DNA of 64,000 bases from Dokdonella_A sp039926425 (lineage in GTDB: Bacteria > Pseudomonadota > Gammaproteobacteria > Xanthomonadales > Rhodanobacteraceae). The DNA is taken from NCBI RefSeq assembly GCF_039926425.1, contig NZ_JBDSWZ010000005.1:1-64000 (forward strand), in the 5' to 3' direction. Below, in pieces: positions 11,432-19,881 of this stretch. Positions within the stretch are counted from its first letter, which is position 1, and each line of letters starts with the position of its first letter. A model generated the notes under the pieces. The model was not told the origin of the DNA, made no database searches, and was given only the letters and a program-made list of their open reading frames with translations. The position numbers were made by a program, and so were the translations under genes.

Positions 11432-12250
11432 ATGACGCGTTTCGTGCAGAAGAGCCTTGTTGCCGCGTTCGCGGCCAGTTTCGCAGTCGGCGCAATGGCC
11501 GCCGATGCGCCGCCCGCAGCTGCCGGTGCAGAGAAGCCCGCGGTTGCCAATGTGCCGATCGACAAGAACAAGGTCAGCACCATGGTTGGCATGGACATCG
11601 GCCGCGGTCTCACACAGATCAAGGACGACATCGACATCAAGGTCGTCGAGCAGGCGCTTGAAGCAACCCTCAAGGGCGAAAAGACCGCGTTGACCGCCGA
11701 GGAAGCCCTGGCCGTCCGCCAATCGTTCATGCAGCAGATGCAGGGCAAGAAAGTTGCCGAGCAGAAAGTCGCCGCGGACAAGAACAAGAAGGAAGGCGCG
11801 GACTTCATCGCCGCGAACAAGTCGAAGCCGGGCGTGAAGACGACTGCCTCGGGCTTGCAGTACATGGTGGAGAAGGAAGGCACCGGCGCGAAGCCGAAGG
11901 CGACCGACACCGTCAAGGTGAACTACCTCGGCACCAAGATCGACGGCACCAAGTTCGACAGCTCGTACGATCGCAACCAGCCCGCTACGTTCCCGCTCAA
12001 CGGAGTGATCAAGGGCTGGACCGAGGGTATGCAGCTGATGTCTGTCGGCTCGAAGTACAAGTTCTTCATCCCGGCGGATCTCGCTTACGGTGAGAACGGT
12101 CCCGGCCCGATTGGCCCGAATGCAACGCTGATCTTCGAAGTCGAATTGCTCGACATCGAGAAGCCGGGTGACAAGCCGGCTGCGATGGAGGCGAAGCCGG
12201 GTGCGAAGCCCGTTGCCAAGCCGGCCATGAAGGCAGCGGACAAGAAGTAA
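11432..12250 (+). CDS. FKBP-type peptidyl-prolyl isomerase, periplasmic (FkpA/Mip-like)
   Basis: 272 residues. A signal peptide (MTRFVQKSLVAAFAASFAVGAMAA) leads into an N-terminal dimerisation helix domain (about 40-145; KNKVSTMVGMDIGRGL). The FKBP catalytic domain is at about 150-250 (VKVNYLGTKIDGTKFDSSYD, GVIKGWTEGMQLMSVGSKYKF, IPADLAYG, LIFEVELLDI). A Lys/Pro/Ala tail of about 20 residues ends the protein. It would catalyse proline isomerisation and assist folding in the periplasm. AGGAG lies 5 bases before the ATG. A strong terminator follows, so it is probably a single-gene unit. Confidence 0.93.
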   Translation: MTRFVQKSLVAAFAASFAVGAMAADAPPAAAGAEKPAVANVPIDKNKVSTMVGMDIGRGLTQIKDDIDIKVVEQALEATLKGEKTALTAEEALAVRQSFMQQMQGKKVAEQKVAADKNKKEGADFIAANKSKPGVKTTASGLQYMVEKEGTGAKPKATDTVKVNYLGTKIDGTKFDSSYDRNQPATFPLNGVIKGWTEGMQLMSVGSKYKFFIPADLAYGENGPGPIGPNATLIFEVELLDIEKPGDKPAAMEAKPGAKPVAKPAMKAADKK

Positions 12251-12268
12251 GCGGTCTGATCATTGCCT

Positions 12269-12308
12269 GAAAGGCGCGCCGTGAACCGGCGCGCCTTTCT
12301 TGTTTTTG
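12269..12308 (+). terminator. Rho-independent terminator after the FKBP gene
   Basis: Perfect 13-bp stem GAAAGGCGCGCCG / CGGCGCGCCTTTC with a TGAAC loop, followed by TTGTTTTTG. Confidence 0.92.
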
Positions 12309-12393
12309 CCGTGGGTGGCCGATGTGCGGAACCCGCAGCAGTCATTTTCAGGGGTGTCGCGGGAAATCGCGACGGTCCACGAGGAACTTCGGC

Positions 12394-13743
12394 ATGCGCG
12401 TGACCATTTTCGGAACCGGTTATGTCGGCCTTGTAACCGGTGCGTGCCTGGCCGAGGTCGGTAACGATGTGATGTGCGTCGACGTCGACGCCGCCAAGAT
12501 CGCCCGCCTTGAACGCGGCGAGATCCCGATCTTCGAGCCCGGACTCGAGCCCCTTGTCCGAGCCAATCACAGCAGCGGCTACCTCAAGTTCACCACAGAC
12601 GCTGCGGTCGCCGTCGCCCACGCGCAGATCGTCTTCATCGCCGTCGGCACGCCGCCCGACGAAGACGGCAGCGCCGATCTGTCGCACGTGCTCACCGTCG
12701 CTCGCACCGTTGGGCAGCTGCTCACGCGCTACGCGGTGGTGGTCAACAAGTCCACCGTTCCCGTGGGCACGGCCGATGCGGTGAAGCAGGCGATCGCGGG
12801 TGAACTCGCATTGCGCGGCAGCGAAGTTTCGTTCGACGTGGTGTCCAATCCCGAATTCCTGAAAGAGGGTGATGCGGTGCAGGACTGCCTGCGTCCGGAT
12901 CGGATCGTGGTCGGCGCCGACAGTGCACGCGCCATCGAGGTATTGAAGGCACTGTATGCGCCATTCAATCGCAACCACGAGCGGATCGTGCTGATGGATG
13001 TCCGGTCGGCCGAGCTCACGAAATACGCCGCGAACGCGATGCTTGCCACGAAGATCAGCTTCATGAACGAGATCGCGAACATCGCCGAACAGGTGGGGGC
13101 CGATGTCGAACAGGTCCGGCGCGGAATCGGTTCCGACCCGCGCATCGGCTACCACTTCATCTACCCAGGCGCTGGGTATGGTGGCTCGTGTTTCCCCAAG
13201 GATGTCAAAGCTCTTGAGCATACGGCCCGGGCACATGACTACGAGCCGCGGCTGCTGAGTGCGGTGGAAGCGGTGAACGCGGCGCAGAAGAAGCGTTTGT
13301 TCCAGCTGCTCGAACGCCATTTCGCAGGGTCGCTGCGCGGTCGAACGATCGCGGTCTGGGGTCTCGCCTTCAAGCCGAACACGGATGACATGCGTGAAGC
13401 GCCGAGCCGGACCCTGCTGGAACAATTGTGGGCGGCCGGTGCTGCGGTGCGCGCTTACGATCCGGAGGCGCGCGCGGAAACGGCGCATCTTTACGGCGAG
13501 CGTCAGGATCTGGTGTTGTGCGATCAGCAATACAGTGCGCTCGAAGGTGCCGATGCGCTGGTCATCGTGACCGAGTGGAAAGCTTTTCGTAGCCCCGATT
13601 TCGAGAAGATCCGCACGCTGCTCAAAACCCCCGTGCTGTTCGACGGGCGCAACATCTTCGATCCGCAGGCGGTGGAAGAAGCGGGTCTCGCCTACTACGG
13701 CATTGGTCGCGGGCGCAGCGTCGTGACACCCGCCAGATCCTGA
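12394..13743 (+). CDS. ugd: UDP-glucose 6-dehydrogenase
   Basis: 449 residues. The enzyme oxidises UDP-glucose to UDP-glucuronate with two NAD+, feeding polysaccharide and lipid A sugar synthesis. The Rossmann motif is GTGYVGLVTGACLAEVGNDV. The catalytic Cys at about residue 266 sits in GYGGSCFPKDVKAL, and the C-terminal domain has WGLAFKPNTDDMREAPS. The start is the ATG opening MRVTIFGTGYVG. It appears monocistronic, between the FKBP terminator and the DUF1800 gene. Confidence 0.96.
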   Translation: MRVTIFGTGYVGLVTGACLAEVGNDVMCVDVDAAKIARLERGEIPIFEPGLEPLVRANHSSGYLKFTTDAAVAVAHAQIVFIAVGTPPDEDGSADLSHVLTVARTVGQLLTRYAVVVNKSTVPVGTADAVKQAIAGELALRGSEVSFDVVSNPEFLKEGDAVQDCLRPDRIVVGADSARAIEVLKALYAPFNRNHERIVLMDVRSAELTKYAANAMLATKISFMNEIANIAEQVGADVEQVRRGIGSDPRIGYHFIYPGAGYGGSCFPKDVKALEHTARAHDYEPRLLSAVEAVNAAQKKRLFQLLERHFAGSLRGRTIAVWGLAFKPNTDDMREAPSRTLLEQLWAAGAAVRAYDPEARAETAHLYGERQDLVLCDQQYSALEGADALVIVTEWKAFRSPDFEKIRTLLKTPVLFDGRNIFDPQAVEEAGLAYYGIGRGRSVVTPARS

Positions 13744-13869
13744 AATTCAATCTCTGACCGGCAGAGTCGATGCAGCGGTCTGGATTTGTGTACTGCAGGT
13801 GAGCCGGGCGTCACAATCCATGTCAGAGTGCGTCCCTACACTCGCGTATCGATTGTCGGGGACTGAAAC

Positions 13870-15636
13870 ATGCGCGCACGGCATGCATTGCTTTGCTTCG
13901 TTTCACTGGGAAGCCTGTCCTTCGTCGGCAGCGCCAGCGCACGACTCTACGAGCATCTCTTCGCCAGCGGATTCGACATTCCGGTCGATGCCCCAGGCTC
14001 GGACGCGGAGGCAGCCCGGTTCCTGACCCAGGCCAGTTTCGGGCCGACCCCGTCGGAGATCGCGCGCTTGCGCGGCATCGGATACAACGAGTGGATCGAC
14101 CAGCAGCTCGCCGCACGAACCACGCTGGTGCGTCCGTTTGTAGAGTCGGTGGTCGCCGCACGTACAGCGGCTGGGCAGAACGTCAGCCAGAACCACCGCG
14201 TCGATCGATGGTTCTGGATCGCGGCTTACGCGGACGACCAGCTGCGTCAGCGGATGGCATTCGCACTCAGCGAGATCTTCGTGATTTCCGATCAGGGCAG
14301 CGCGATCTCGAACAACTACATTCCCATGGCGGAGTACGCCGACGTGCTGGGCCACGATGCGTTCAAACCGTATCGCACGCTGCTCACCGACGTCACCTAC
14401 AACCCGAGCATGGGCAAGTTCCTCAGCCACTTTCGCAACCAGAAACCGGGCACGACGACGCAGCCTGACGAAAACTACGCGCGCGAAATCATGCAGCTGT
14501 TCTCGGTCGGGCTGGTCCAGCTCAACATGGATGCATCGCCGGTCCTGCAGGCGGGCAATCCGGTCGCGACCTATGACCAGACCACCATCACGCACACCGC
14601 AAAGGTGTTCACCGGTTTAACCTACAGCGATGCGCCGACCAACCCTGCCAATTTCTATGGCGGCGCGGTGACCAACGCGGGGACCTACAACCCGATGGCG
14701 TGTTGGGGTACCGAGTTGTTCGCATCGACCAGCAGCAACATGCGCCATGACCTCACCGGTGACGACGGCACGACAGCGACGGCGAAGACCGTGCTGGGCG
14801 GACTCACGATTCCCGCGGGTCAGTCGTGCGCCGACGATGTCTCCGACGAACTCGACATCATTGCCGGGCATGTCAATGTCGCGCCGTTCGTTTCGCGTCA
14901 GCTGATTCAGAGATTCGTCACCAGCAATCCGTCGCCCGAGTACATCGAGCGGGTTGCGACTGTCTTCGAAGATAATGGAACGCCGGCGCACGAGCGCGGC
15001 GATCTCGGAAGTGTCCTCAAGGCGATCCTGCTCGATCCGGAAGCGCGCGCCGCGCCCGTCGATGCGTCCGCCGGAAAACTGCGGGAGCCGCTGCTGCGCA
15101 TTACCGCATTGTGGCGTGCATGGGGCGCCCGGGCACCTGCCGCGAATGCGTATGGTGAAGTGATCATGTCCGCGGGCATCTCGTTTCTTTCCAGTACCGG
15201 GCAGAAGCCGCTCGGCGCACCGACGGTCTTCAATTTCTACGAGCCCGACTATCAGCAGCCCGGTCCGTTTGCCGACCAGGATCTCTATTCACCGGAGCTC
15301 CAGATCCACAACGAAACCACGGCCTATACAACCGGCAACGTGTTCTACAGCTACACGCGCAAGGCCTATGTCGGCATGAACCTGCCGCCGGACAATCAGA
15401 CACTGCCGACCGATCGGCCGCTGCTGGATCTGGCTCCTCTGGTCGCGCTGGTCGCAACGCCCTCGGCGATGGTCGATCTGGCAAACGCGCGAATGATGTA
15501 CGGCACGATGAGTCCGACCATGCGGTCGACCCTGATCAACATGGTGCAGTTCATGAGTGGCGCGTCGCCGCAGGAAAAGGCGTGGTCGCTCATCTACCTG
15601 ATTTCCCTTTCACCCGAATTCGCAGCGCAGCGCTGA
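13870..15636 (+). CDS. DUF1800 family secreted protein
   Basis: 588 residues. A signal peptide (about 1-24, ending GSASA) is followed by a short stretch holding LFASGFD (30-36), a motif shared with other secreted proteins in this window. The DUF1800 domain follows (FLTQASFGPTPSEIARLRG, QQLAARTT, RQRMAFALSEIFVIS, ENYAREIMQLFSVGL, FVSRQLIQRFVTSNPSPEYI, KAILLDPEARA). DUF1800 proteins are nearly always encoded with a DUF1501 protein, as here with the next gene 5 bases away. Their biochemical role is not established; secretion and possible surface or polymer-related roles are suggested by context only. Confidence 0.9.
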   Translation: MRARHALLCFVSLGSLSFVGSASARLYEHLFASGFDIPVDAPGSDAEAARFLTQASFGPTPSEIARLRGIGYNEWIDQQLAARTTLVRPFVESVVAARTAAGQNVSQNHRVDRWFWIAAYADDQLRQRMAFALSEIFVISDQGSAISNNYIPMAEYADVLGHDAFKPYRTLLTDVTYNPSMGKFLSHFRNQKPGTTTQPDENYAREIMQLFSVGLVQLNMDASPVLQAGNPVATYDQTTITHTAKVFTGLTYSDAPTNPANFYGGAVTNAGTYNPMACWGTELFASTSSNMRHDLTGDDGTTATAKTVLGGLTIPAGQSCADDVSDELDIIAGHVNVAPFVSRQLIQRFVTSNPSPEYIERVATVFEDNGTPAHERGDLGSVLKAILLDPEARAAPVDASAGKLREPLLRITALWRAWGARAPAANAYGEVIMSAGISFLSSTGQKPLGAPTVFNFYEPDYQQPGPFADQDLYSPELQIHNETTAYTTGNVFYSYTRKAYVGMNLPPDNQTLPTDRPLLDLAPLVALVATPSAMVDLANARMMYGTMSPTMRSTLINMVQFMSGASPQEKAWSLIYLISLSPEFAAQR

Positions 15637-15641
15637 GGAAC

Positions 15642-17159
15642 ATGTCCATGTCGATCGATCGTCACAGTCGTCGCGACTTTCTCCGACACCTCGCATGCGC
15701 GGCGGCCAGCGGCGGAGTCGCCGCGATGGTTCCGCAGCTGCGCATGATGGGCAGCGCGCTCGCCGCTGGAACATCGCCCGAGGCGGTCAGTGGATACAAG
15801 GCGCTCGTCTGCATCTACCTCGCCGGCGGAAATGATTCGTGGAACATGCTGGTTCCGTACGATCAGTCGCGTTTCGATACCTATGCTGCGTCACGCGGCG
15901 GCGTCTACGACGGCAACGCCAATCCGAATGGCCTCGGCCTCGCACGCCCGACCACGGCGGCGCAGATCGGCAACCAGGTGATCACCGACTCGGAAAGCTC
16001 GCAGCAGTACTTTGTGCATCCGGGCATGGTGGACATCAAGAATCTCTATACCGCGGGCCACGCGACCTTCGTCGGCAACATGGGCACGCTGAAGAGACCG
16101 ATCACCAAGGACGAATACAACGCCAGCTCGGCCAACCGTCCTCCGCAGCTCTATTCGCACAGCGATCAGGAAAACCTCTGGCATATCGGCACTTCCGCGG
16201 AAAACCGCTACGGTTGGGGCGGCTCGTCGATGGCAAGGCTGGTACCGCAGTTCCCCGCCGGCGGGAACCAGGTCCTTTCGCCCTGCATCTCGATTTCCGG
16301 AAGCAACAAGTTCGAAGTCGGGACCCAGTTGTTTCCGTACAAGATGTCGTCGTCGTCGAGCGGCACATCCAATCCGCTGTCCCAGTTGTCGGGCGTGTGC
16401 AACCCGACCGGGTGCACGGGTTCATCGGGCCAACGCGACGTCGCGTTGAACCTGTTGCTGCAGGATACGTATCAGGGGATGTTCGCCAGCGAATACGCGA
16501 AGACCTTCTCGCGCGGGCGCGAATTGTTCTCGCTGCTCTACAGCGGGCTCGGCAGTGCGGGCGGCCAGGTGTCGACGACGTTTCCGGCCAACAACTCCCT
16601 TGCCAGCCAGCTTCTGACCGTCGCGCGGATGATCAAGCTTTCGCGGGCCAACAACTATGCCGCGCGGCAGATCTACTATGTCCGCCTCGGCAGCTTCGAC
16701 ATGCATTCCGACTTGATGGGCGCAGGCACCAGTGCGCATGCGGCAATGCTGACCAAGGTCTCCCAGGCGATCAAGTCGTTCTCGGACGCGATGAGCGAGA
16801 TTGGTGCATTCAACGAGGTCTCGACCTTCACAATGAGTGAATTTGGTCGCACGCTGTCGTCCAACGGCAACGGGTCCGATCACGGTTGGGGCGGTATCCA
16901 GATGGTCACCGGTGGAGCGGTGCAGGGTGGCCGACTCTATTTCGACGGCGGTGGAACCATCACCGGATTCCCGAACCAGAGCCTCAACAATGCCGGCAAT
17001 TTCTCGCGCGGCCAGTTCATTCCCGGCATCGGCGTCGATCAGTACGCGGCAACGCTTGCGCGCTGGCTGGGTGTCACGTCGGCCACCGATCTCGCTGCGA
17101 TCTTCCCGAACCTCGCGAACTTCAACGCATCGTTCCGGAATCTCGGCTTCATGGGGTGA
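15642..17159 (+). CDS. DUF1501 family protein with Tat signal
   Basis: 505 residues (499 if the second ATG at 15648 is used; GAGGA precedes both). The N-terminus has a twin-arginine motif SRRDFL at about 9-14 and a hydrophobic stretch to about 30, so it is exported folded. The DUF1501 domain (sulfatase/alkaline-phosphatase-like fold) shows CIYLAGGNDSWNMLVPYD near the N-terminus, FVHPGM in the middle, GSFDMHSDLM and TMSEFGRTLSSNGNGSDHGWG late. Those His/Asp-rich motifs may bind metal. It partners the upstream DUF1800 protein, and its stop overlaps the next ATG. Confidence 0.9.
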   Translation: MSMSIDRHSRRDFLRHLACAAASGGVAAMVPQLRMMGSALAAGTSPEAVSGYKALVCIYLAGGNDSWNMLVPYDQSRFDTYAASRGGVYDGNANPNGLGLARPTTAAQIGNQVITDSESSQQYFVHPGMVDIKNLYTAGHATFVGNMGTLKRPITKDEYNASSANRPPQLYSHSDQENLWHIGTSAENRYGWGGSSMARLVPQFPAGGNQVLSPCISISGSNKFEVGTQLFPYKMSSSSSGTSNPLSQLSGVCNPTGCTGSSGQRDVALNLLLQDTYQGMFASEYAKTFSRGRELFSLLYSGLGSAGGQVSTTFPANNSLASQLLTVARMIKLSRANNYAARQIYYVRLGSFDMHSDLMGAGTSAHAAMLTKVSQAIKSFSDAMSEIGAFNEVSTFTMSEFGRTLSSNGNGSDHGWGGIQMVTGGAVQGGRLYFDGGGTITGFPNQSLNNAGNFSRGQFIPGIGVDQYAATLARWLGVTSATDLAAIFPNLANFNASFRNLGFMG

Positions 17160-17656
17160 TGCGGATTCGCCGGTTGTCCAGACAACTTGCTTCGGCTGCC
17201 GTGTGTCTCGTCGCACGCGCGGCAATGCCCGTCAGCGTTGGCGCAGGGCCGCTGGCGGACGGATGCACCAATCTCGATGCGATCCCGATCCAGTTCACGA
17301 TCGATTTCCAGTCGGCCATTCAGGGCGTCTTCGACAACCATTGCATCGAATGCCATGAAGGAAAGGACCCGCCGGCCGGACTCGACCTGAGTGCCGGGGG
17401 ATCGTGGTCGCACTTGATCGGGATCCCCAGTTCACAGGACGCTGCCTTCATCCGGGTGATGCCGGATCAGCCGCTCGCGAGTCTTCTGTTTCTCAAGGTC
17501 AATTGCGATATTCCGGGCGTCGGTCATCGCATGCCGCTCAACCGGGACCCGCTGCTGGAAGAAGAGCAGGCGCTGATGCTCGACTGGATCCGTCAGGGCG
17601 CGCCGTCGGCGACCACCGATACGATTTTCAGGGGCGAATTCGAGATCCGCGGCTGA
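17159..17656 (+). CDS. Small exported cytochrome-c-like protein
   Basis: 165 residues. The N-terminal 30 residues look like a signal peptide with two Arg-rich turns. A single c-type haem site CIECH is at about 62-66 (FDNHCIECHEGKDPPAGLDL), and Met128 in GHRMPL may be the distal ligand. This resembles the planctomycete-type cytochrome c domain. The C-terminus carries IFRGEFE at 156-162. The ATG at 17159 shares its A with the DUF1501 stop (TGATG), so it is coupled to the DUF1800/DUF1501 pair and may give that cassette a redox component. Function is otherwise unknown. Confidence 0.78.
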   Translation: MRIRRLSRQLASAAVCLVARAAMPVSVGAGPLADGCTNLDAIPIQFTIDFQSAIQGVFDNHCIECHEGKDPPAGLDLSAGGSWSHLIGIPSSQDAAFIRVMPDQPLASLLFLKVNCDIPGVGHRMPLNRDPLLEEEQALMLDWIRQGAPSATTDTIFRGEFEIRG

Positions 17657-17764
17657 AAACGGCACTACGCTGTACCGTGCGTGCCCGCGCGGTTATTATT
17701 CGCGGCCCCTTTTGACGCTGTACGGGGCGGTCAACCCGCGAATTTCCGGAGCTTCACGAGCCGC

Positions 17765-18895
17765 ATGAGCACCAAACGAGCATTGATAACCGGCATCACC
17801 GGCCAGGATGGTGCGTATCTGGCAGAGTTGCTGCTGGCGAAGGGCTACGAAGTCCACGGACTGAAGCGGCGGGCATCGTCGTTCAACAGCGAGCGTATCG
17901 ATCATCTCTATCATGAACTCGATGAAGGTCGCGTCGGAGTTCGCCTGCATTACGGCGATCTCACCGATTCGCTGAGCCTCTTGCGGGTGATTCAGCAGGT
18001 CAAGCCGGACGAGATCTACAACCTCGCCGCGCAAAGCCATGTCGCGGTGTCGTTCGAGGAGCCGGAATACACTGCCAACGCAGACGGAATCGGCACGTTG
18101 CGCGTGCTTGAAGCGATGCGGAGCCTGGGGATGGGAGATCGCTGTCGTTTCTACCAGGCCTCCACGTCCGAGCTGTACGGACTCGTGCGCGAAACGCCGC
18201 AGAGTGAGACCACGCCATTTCATCCTCGCTCGCCCTATGGCGTTGCGAAGCTCTACGCGTACTGGATCAGCGTGAATTACCGTGAGGCGTACGGCATGTT
18301 TGCCTGCAACGGAATTCTCTTCAACCACGAATCACCGATTCGTGGCGAAACCTTCGTGACCCGAAAGATCACCCGCGGACTCGCACGCGTGTTCTGCGGG
18401 CTGCAGCACTGCCTGTACCTCGGCAACCTCGATGCGAAGCGCGACTGGGGTCACGCACGGGATTTCGTCGAGGCGCAGTGGCTGATGCTGCAGCAGGATG
18501 AGCCGGCGGACTATGTGATCGCCACCGGGGTCCAGCATTCGGTTCGCGAATTCGTCGTCCTCTCCGCCCGGCAGATGGGCGTCGAGCTCGAATTCCGCGG
18601 TACCGGAGCCGACGAGCATGCGGTCATCGCAAGCATCGACAACGCGTCTGCGAAAGCGAATGTCGGCGATGTCGTCGTGCGCATCCATCCGCAGTATTAC
18701 CGGCCGGCCGAAGTCGAGACGCTGCTCGGCGACCCGACCCTCGCGCGCGAACGTCTCGGCTGGACGCCGAAGACCAGCTTCGCCGAACTCGTCAGCGAGA
18801 TGGCGGCCGCGGATCTCGCGCTGGCGCAGCGCGAAGCGGCGGGAGCGATCGGCGCGCGACACGGTCGCCACCTGATCGAGAAGCTTCCGGGCTGA
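17765..18895 (+). CDS. gmd: GDP-mannose 4,6-dehydratase
   Basis: 376 residues, an extended SDR. It converts GDP-mannose to GDP-4-keto-6-deoxymannose for fucose- or rhamnose-type sugars in surface glycans. The NADP site is ALITGITGQDGAYLAELLL, and GLKRRASSFNSERIDHLY is diagnostic for GMD. The catalytic Ser/Thr lie in QASTSELYG and the Tyr/Lys pair in YGVAKLYAYW. No fucose synthase or reductase follows; slyX starts 5 bases after the stop. The ATG is the one opening STKRALITG. Confidence 0.95.
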   Translation: MSTKRALITGITGQDGAYLAELLLAKGYEVHGLKRRASSFNSERIDHLYHELDEGRVGVRLHYGDLTDSLSLLRVIQQVKPDEIYNLAAQSHVAVSFEEPEYTANADGIGTLRVLEAMRSLGMGDRCRFYQASTSELYGLVRETPQSETTPFHPRSPYGVAKLYAYWISVNYREAYGMFACNGILFNHESPIRGETFVTRKITRGLARVFCGLQHCLYLGNLDAKRDWGHARDFVEAQWLMLQQDEPADYVIATGVQHSVREFVVLSARQMGVELEFRGTGADEHAVIASIDNASAKANVGDVVVRIHPQYYRPAEVETLLGDPTLARERLGWTPKTSFAELVSEMAAADLALAQREAAGAIGARHGRHLIEKLPG

Positions 18896-18900
18896 TCGCG

Positions 18901-19116
18901 ATGTCCATGTCGCTCGAAGAGCGCCTGACCGAACTGGAGATGCGCATCGCCTTCGTCGACGATACGATGACCACGCTGAGCGATGCGGTTGCTTCACACG
19001 ATCGCCACCTGCACGACCTGCGCAACGCGATGGAGCGGTTGCGTACGGAGCTGGTCGCGGTGCGTGGCACACTCGGCAACGACGCGGGCGACGAGCCACC
19101 GCCGCCGCACTACTGA
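18901..19116 (+). CDS. slyX: SlyX family protein
   Basis: 71 residues, an acidic helical coiled coil (LEERLTELEMRIAFVDDTMTTL, then DRHLHDLRNAMERLRTEL) ending in a Pro-rich tail (EPPPPHY), all typical of SlyX. Its function is unknown even in E. coli. It follows gmd at 5 bases and may be cotranscribed with it and the DUF2058 gene. Confidence 0.88.
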   Translation: MSMSLEERLTELEMRIAFVDDTMTTLSDAVASHDRHLHDLRNAMERLRTELVAVRGTLGNDAGDEPPPPHY

Positions 19117-19168
19117 GGCCGGCCGCGATTTGCGGCCGAATCGATCCGACCCACGTTGCAGTGCCGCC

Positions 19169-19804
19169 ATGTCCGATTCCCTGCGCGACCAGTTGATGAA
19201 AGCGGGCTTCGCCGCCCCGTCCAAACCCGAGCCGGCGCCAAGGCGACCGCAGGAACAGCAGCGACAGCGCTCGTCGCCGCAACGCCCGTCGGGGCCACAG
19301 CGACCGCCGCGTCCGCAGCAGCGTCCGCAACACAACCGGCCGTCGACGCCGTCGGCGCCATCGCGCGGTGCGACAGACGCGCAGCCGGTGGCACGCGACA
19401 GGTCCGACATCGATCTGGCAAAGGCGTATGCGTTGCGCGACAAGACCGAGCGCGAGGCACGCGAACGCGAACAGCGCGAGGCCGAGCGGCGCTCGCGTGA
19501 ACGCAAGGAACGCAGGCAAAAGCTCGCAACGGCGCTCGGTGGAAAGGCGCTCAACGATGTGGCCGCCGAATTACCCCGCCATTTCCCACACACCAACAAG
19601 ATCCGCCGCATCTACGTGACACCGGAGCAGCTGCCCCGCCTCAACGGAGGCGAGCTGGCGGTGGTGCAGTTGGCAGGCCGCTACCTGTTGGTCACCCGCG
19701 AAACTGCACTGTCGGCGCAGGCCATCGATGCTGATGCGCTGGTGCTGCTGTGCGACCCTCAGGCGGATGCCGAGGATGACATTCCGCCCGATCTCGTGTG
19801 GTAG
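19169..19804 (+). CDS. DUF2058 (YaiL-like) protein
   Basis: 211 residues. The start MSDSLRDQLMKAGF is the conserved DUF2058 N-terminus. A long Pro/Gln/Arg-rich low-complexity stretch (about 20-70) follows, then an Arg/Glu-rich helix (about 85-125; DKTEREAREREQREAERR). The folded C-terminal half has HFPHTNKIRRIYVTPEQLPRL and LVTRETALSAQAIDADALVLL. DUF2058 proteins are thought to associate with nucleic acid or nucleoid; no enzymatic role is known. Confidence 0.85.
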   Translation: MSDSLRDQLMKAGFAAPSKPEPAPRRPQEQQRQRSSPQRPSGPQRPPRPQQRPQHNRPSTPSAPSRGATDAQPVARDRSDIDLAKAYALRDKTEREAREREQREAERRSRERKERRQKLATALGGKALNDVAAELPRHFPHTNKIRRIYVTPEQLPRLNGGELAVVQLAGRYLLVTRETALSAQAIDADALVLLCDPQADAEDDIPPDLVW

Positions 19805-19881
19805 TTCACGGTTGGACGGCGCGCAGGTAGCCCACACTCCTCACGCATCGGCAGGTGCGTCGCAGCGTGGGGAGTTACGCC

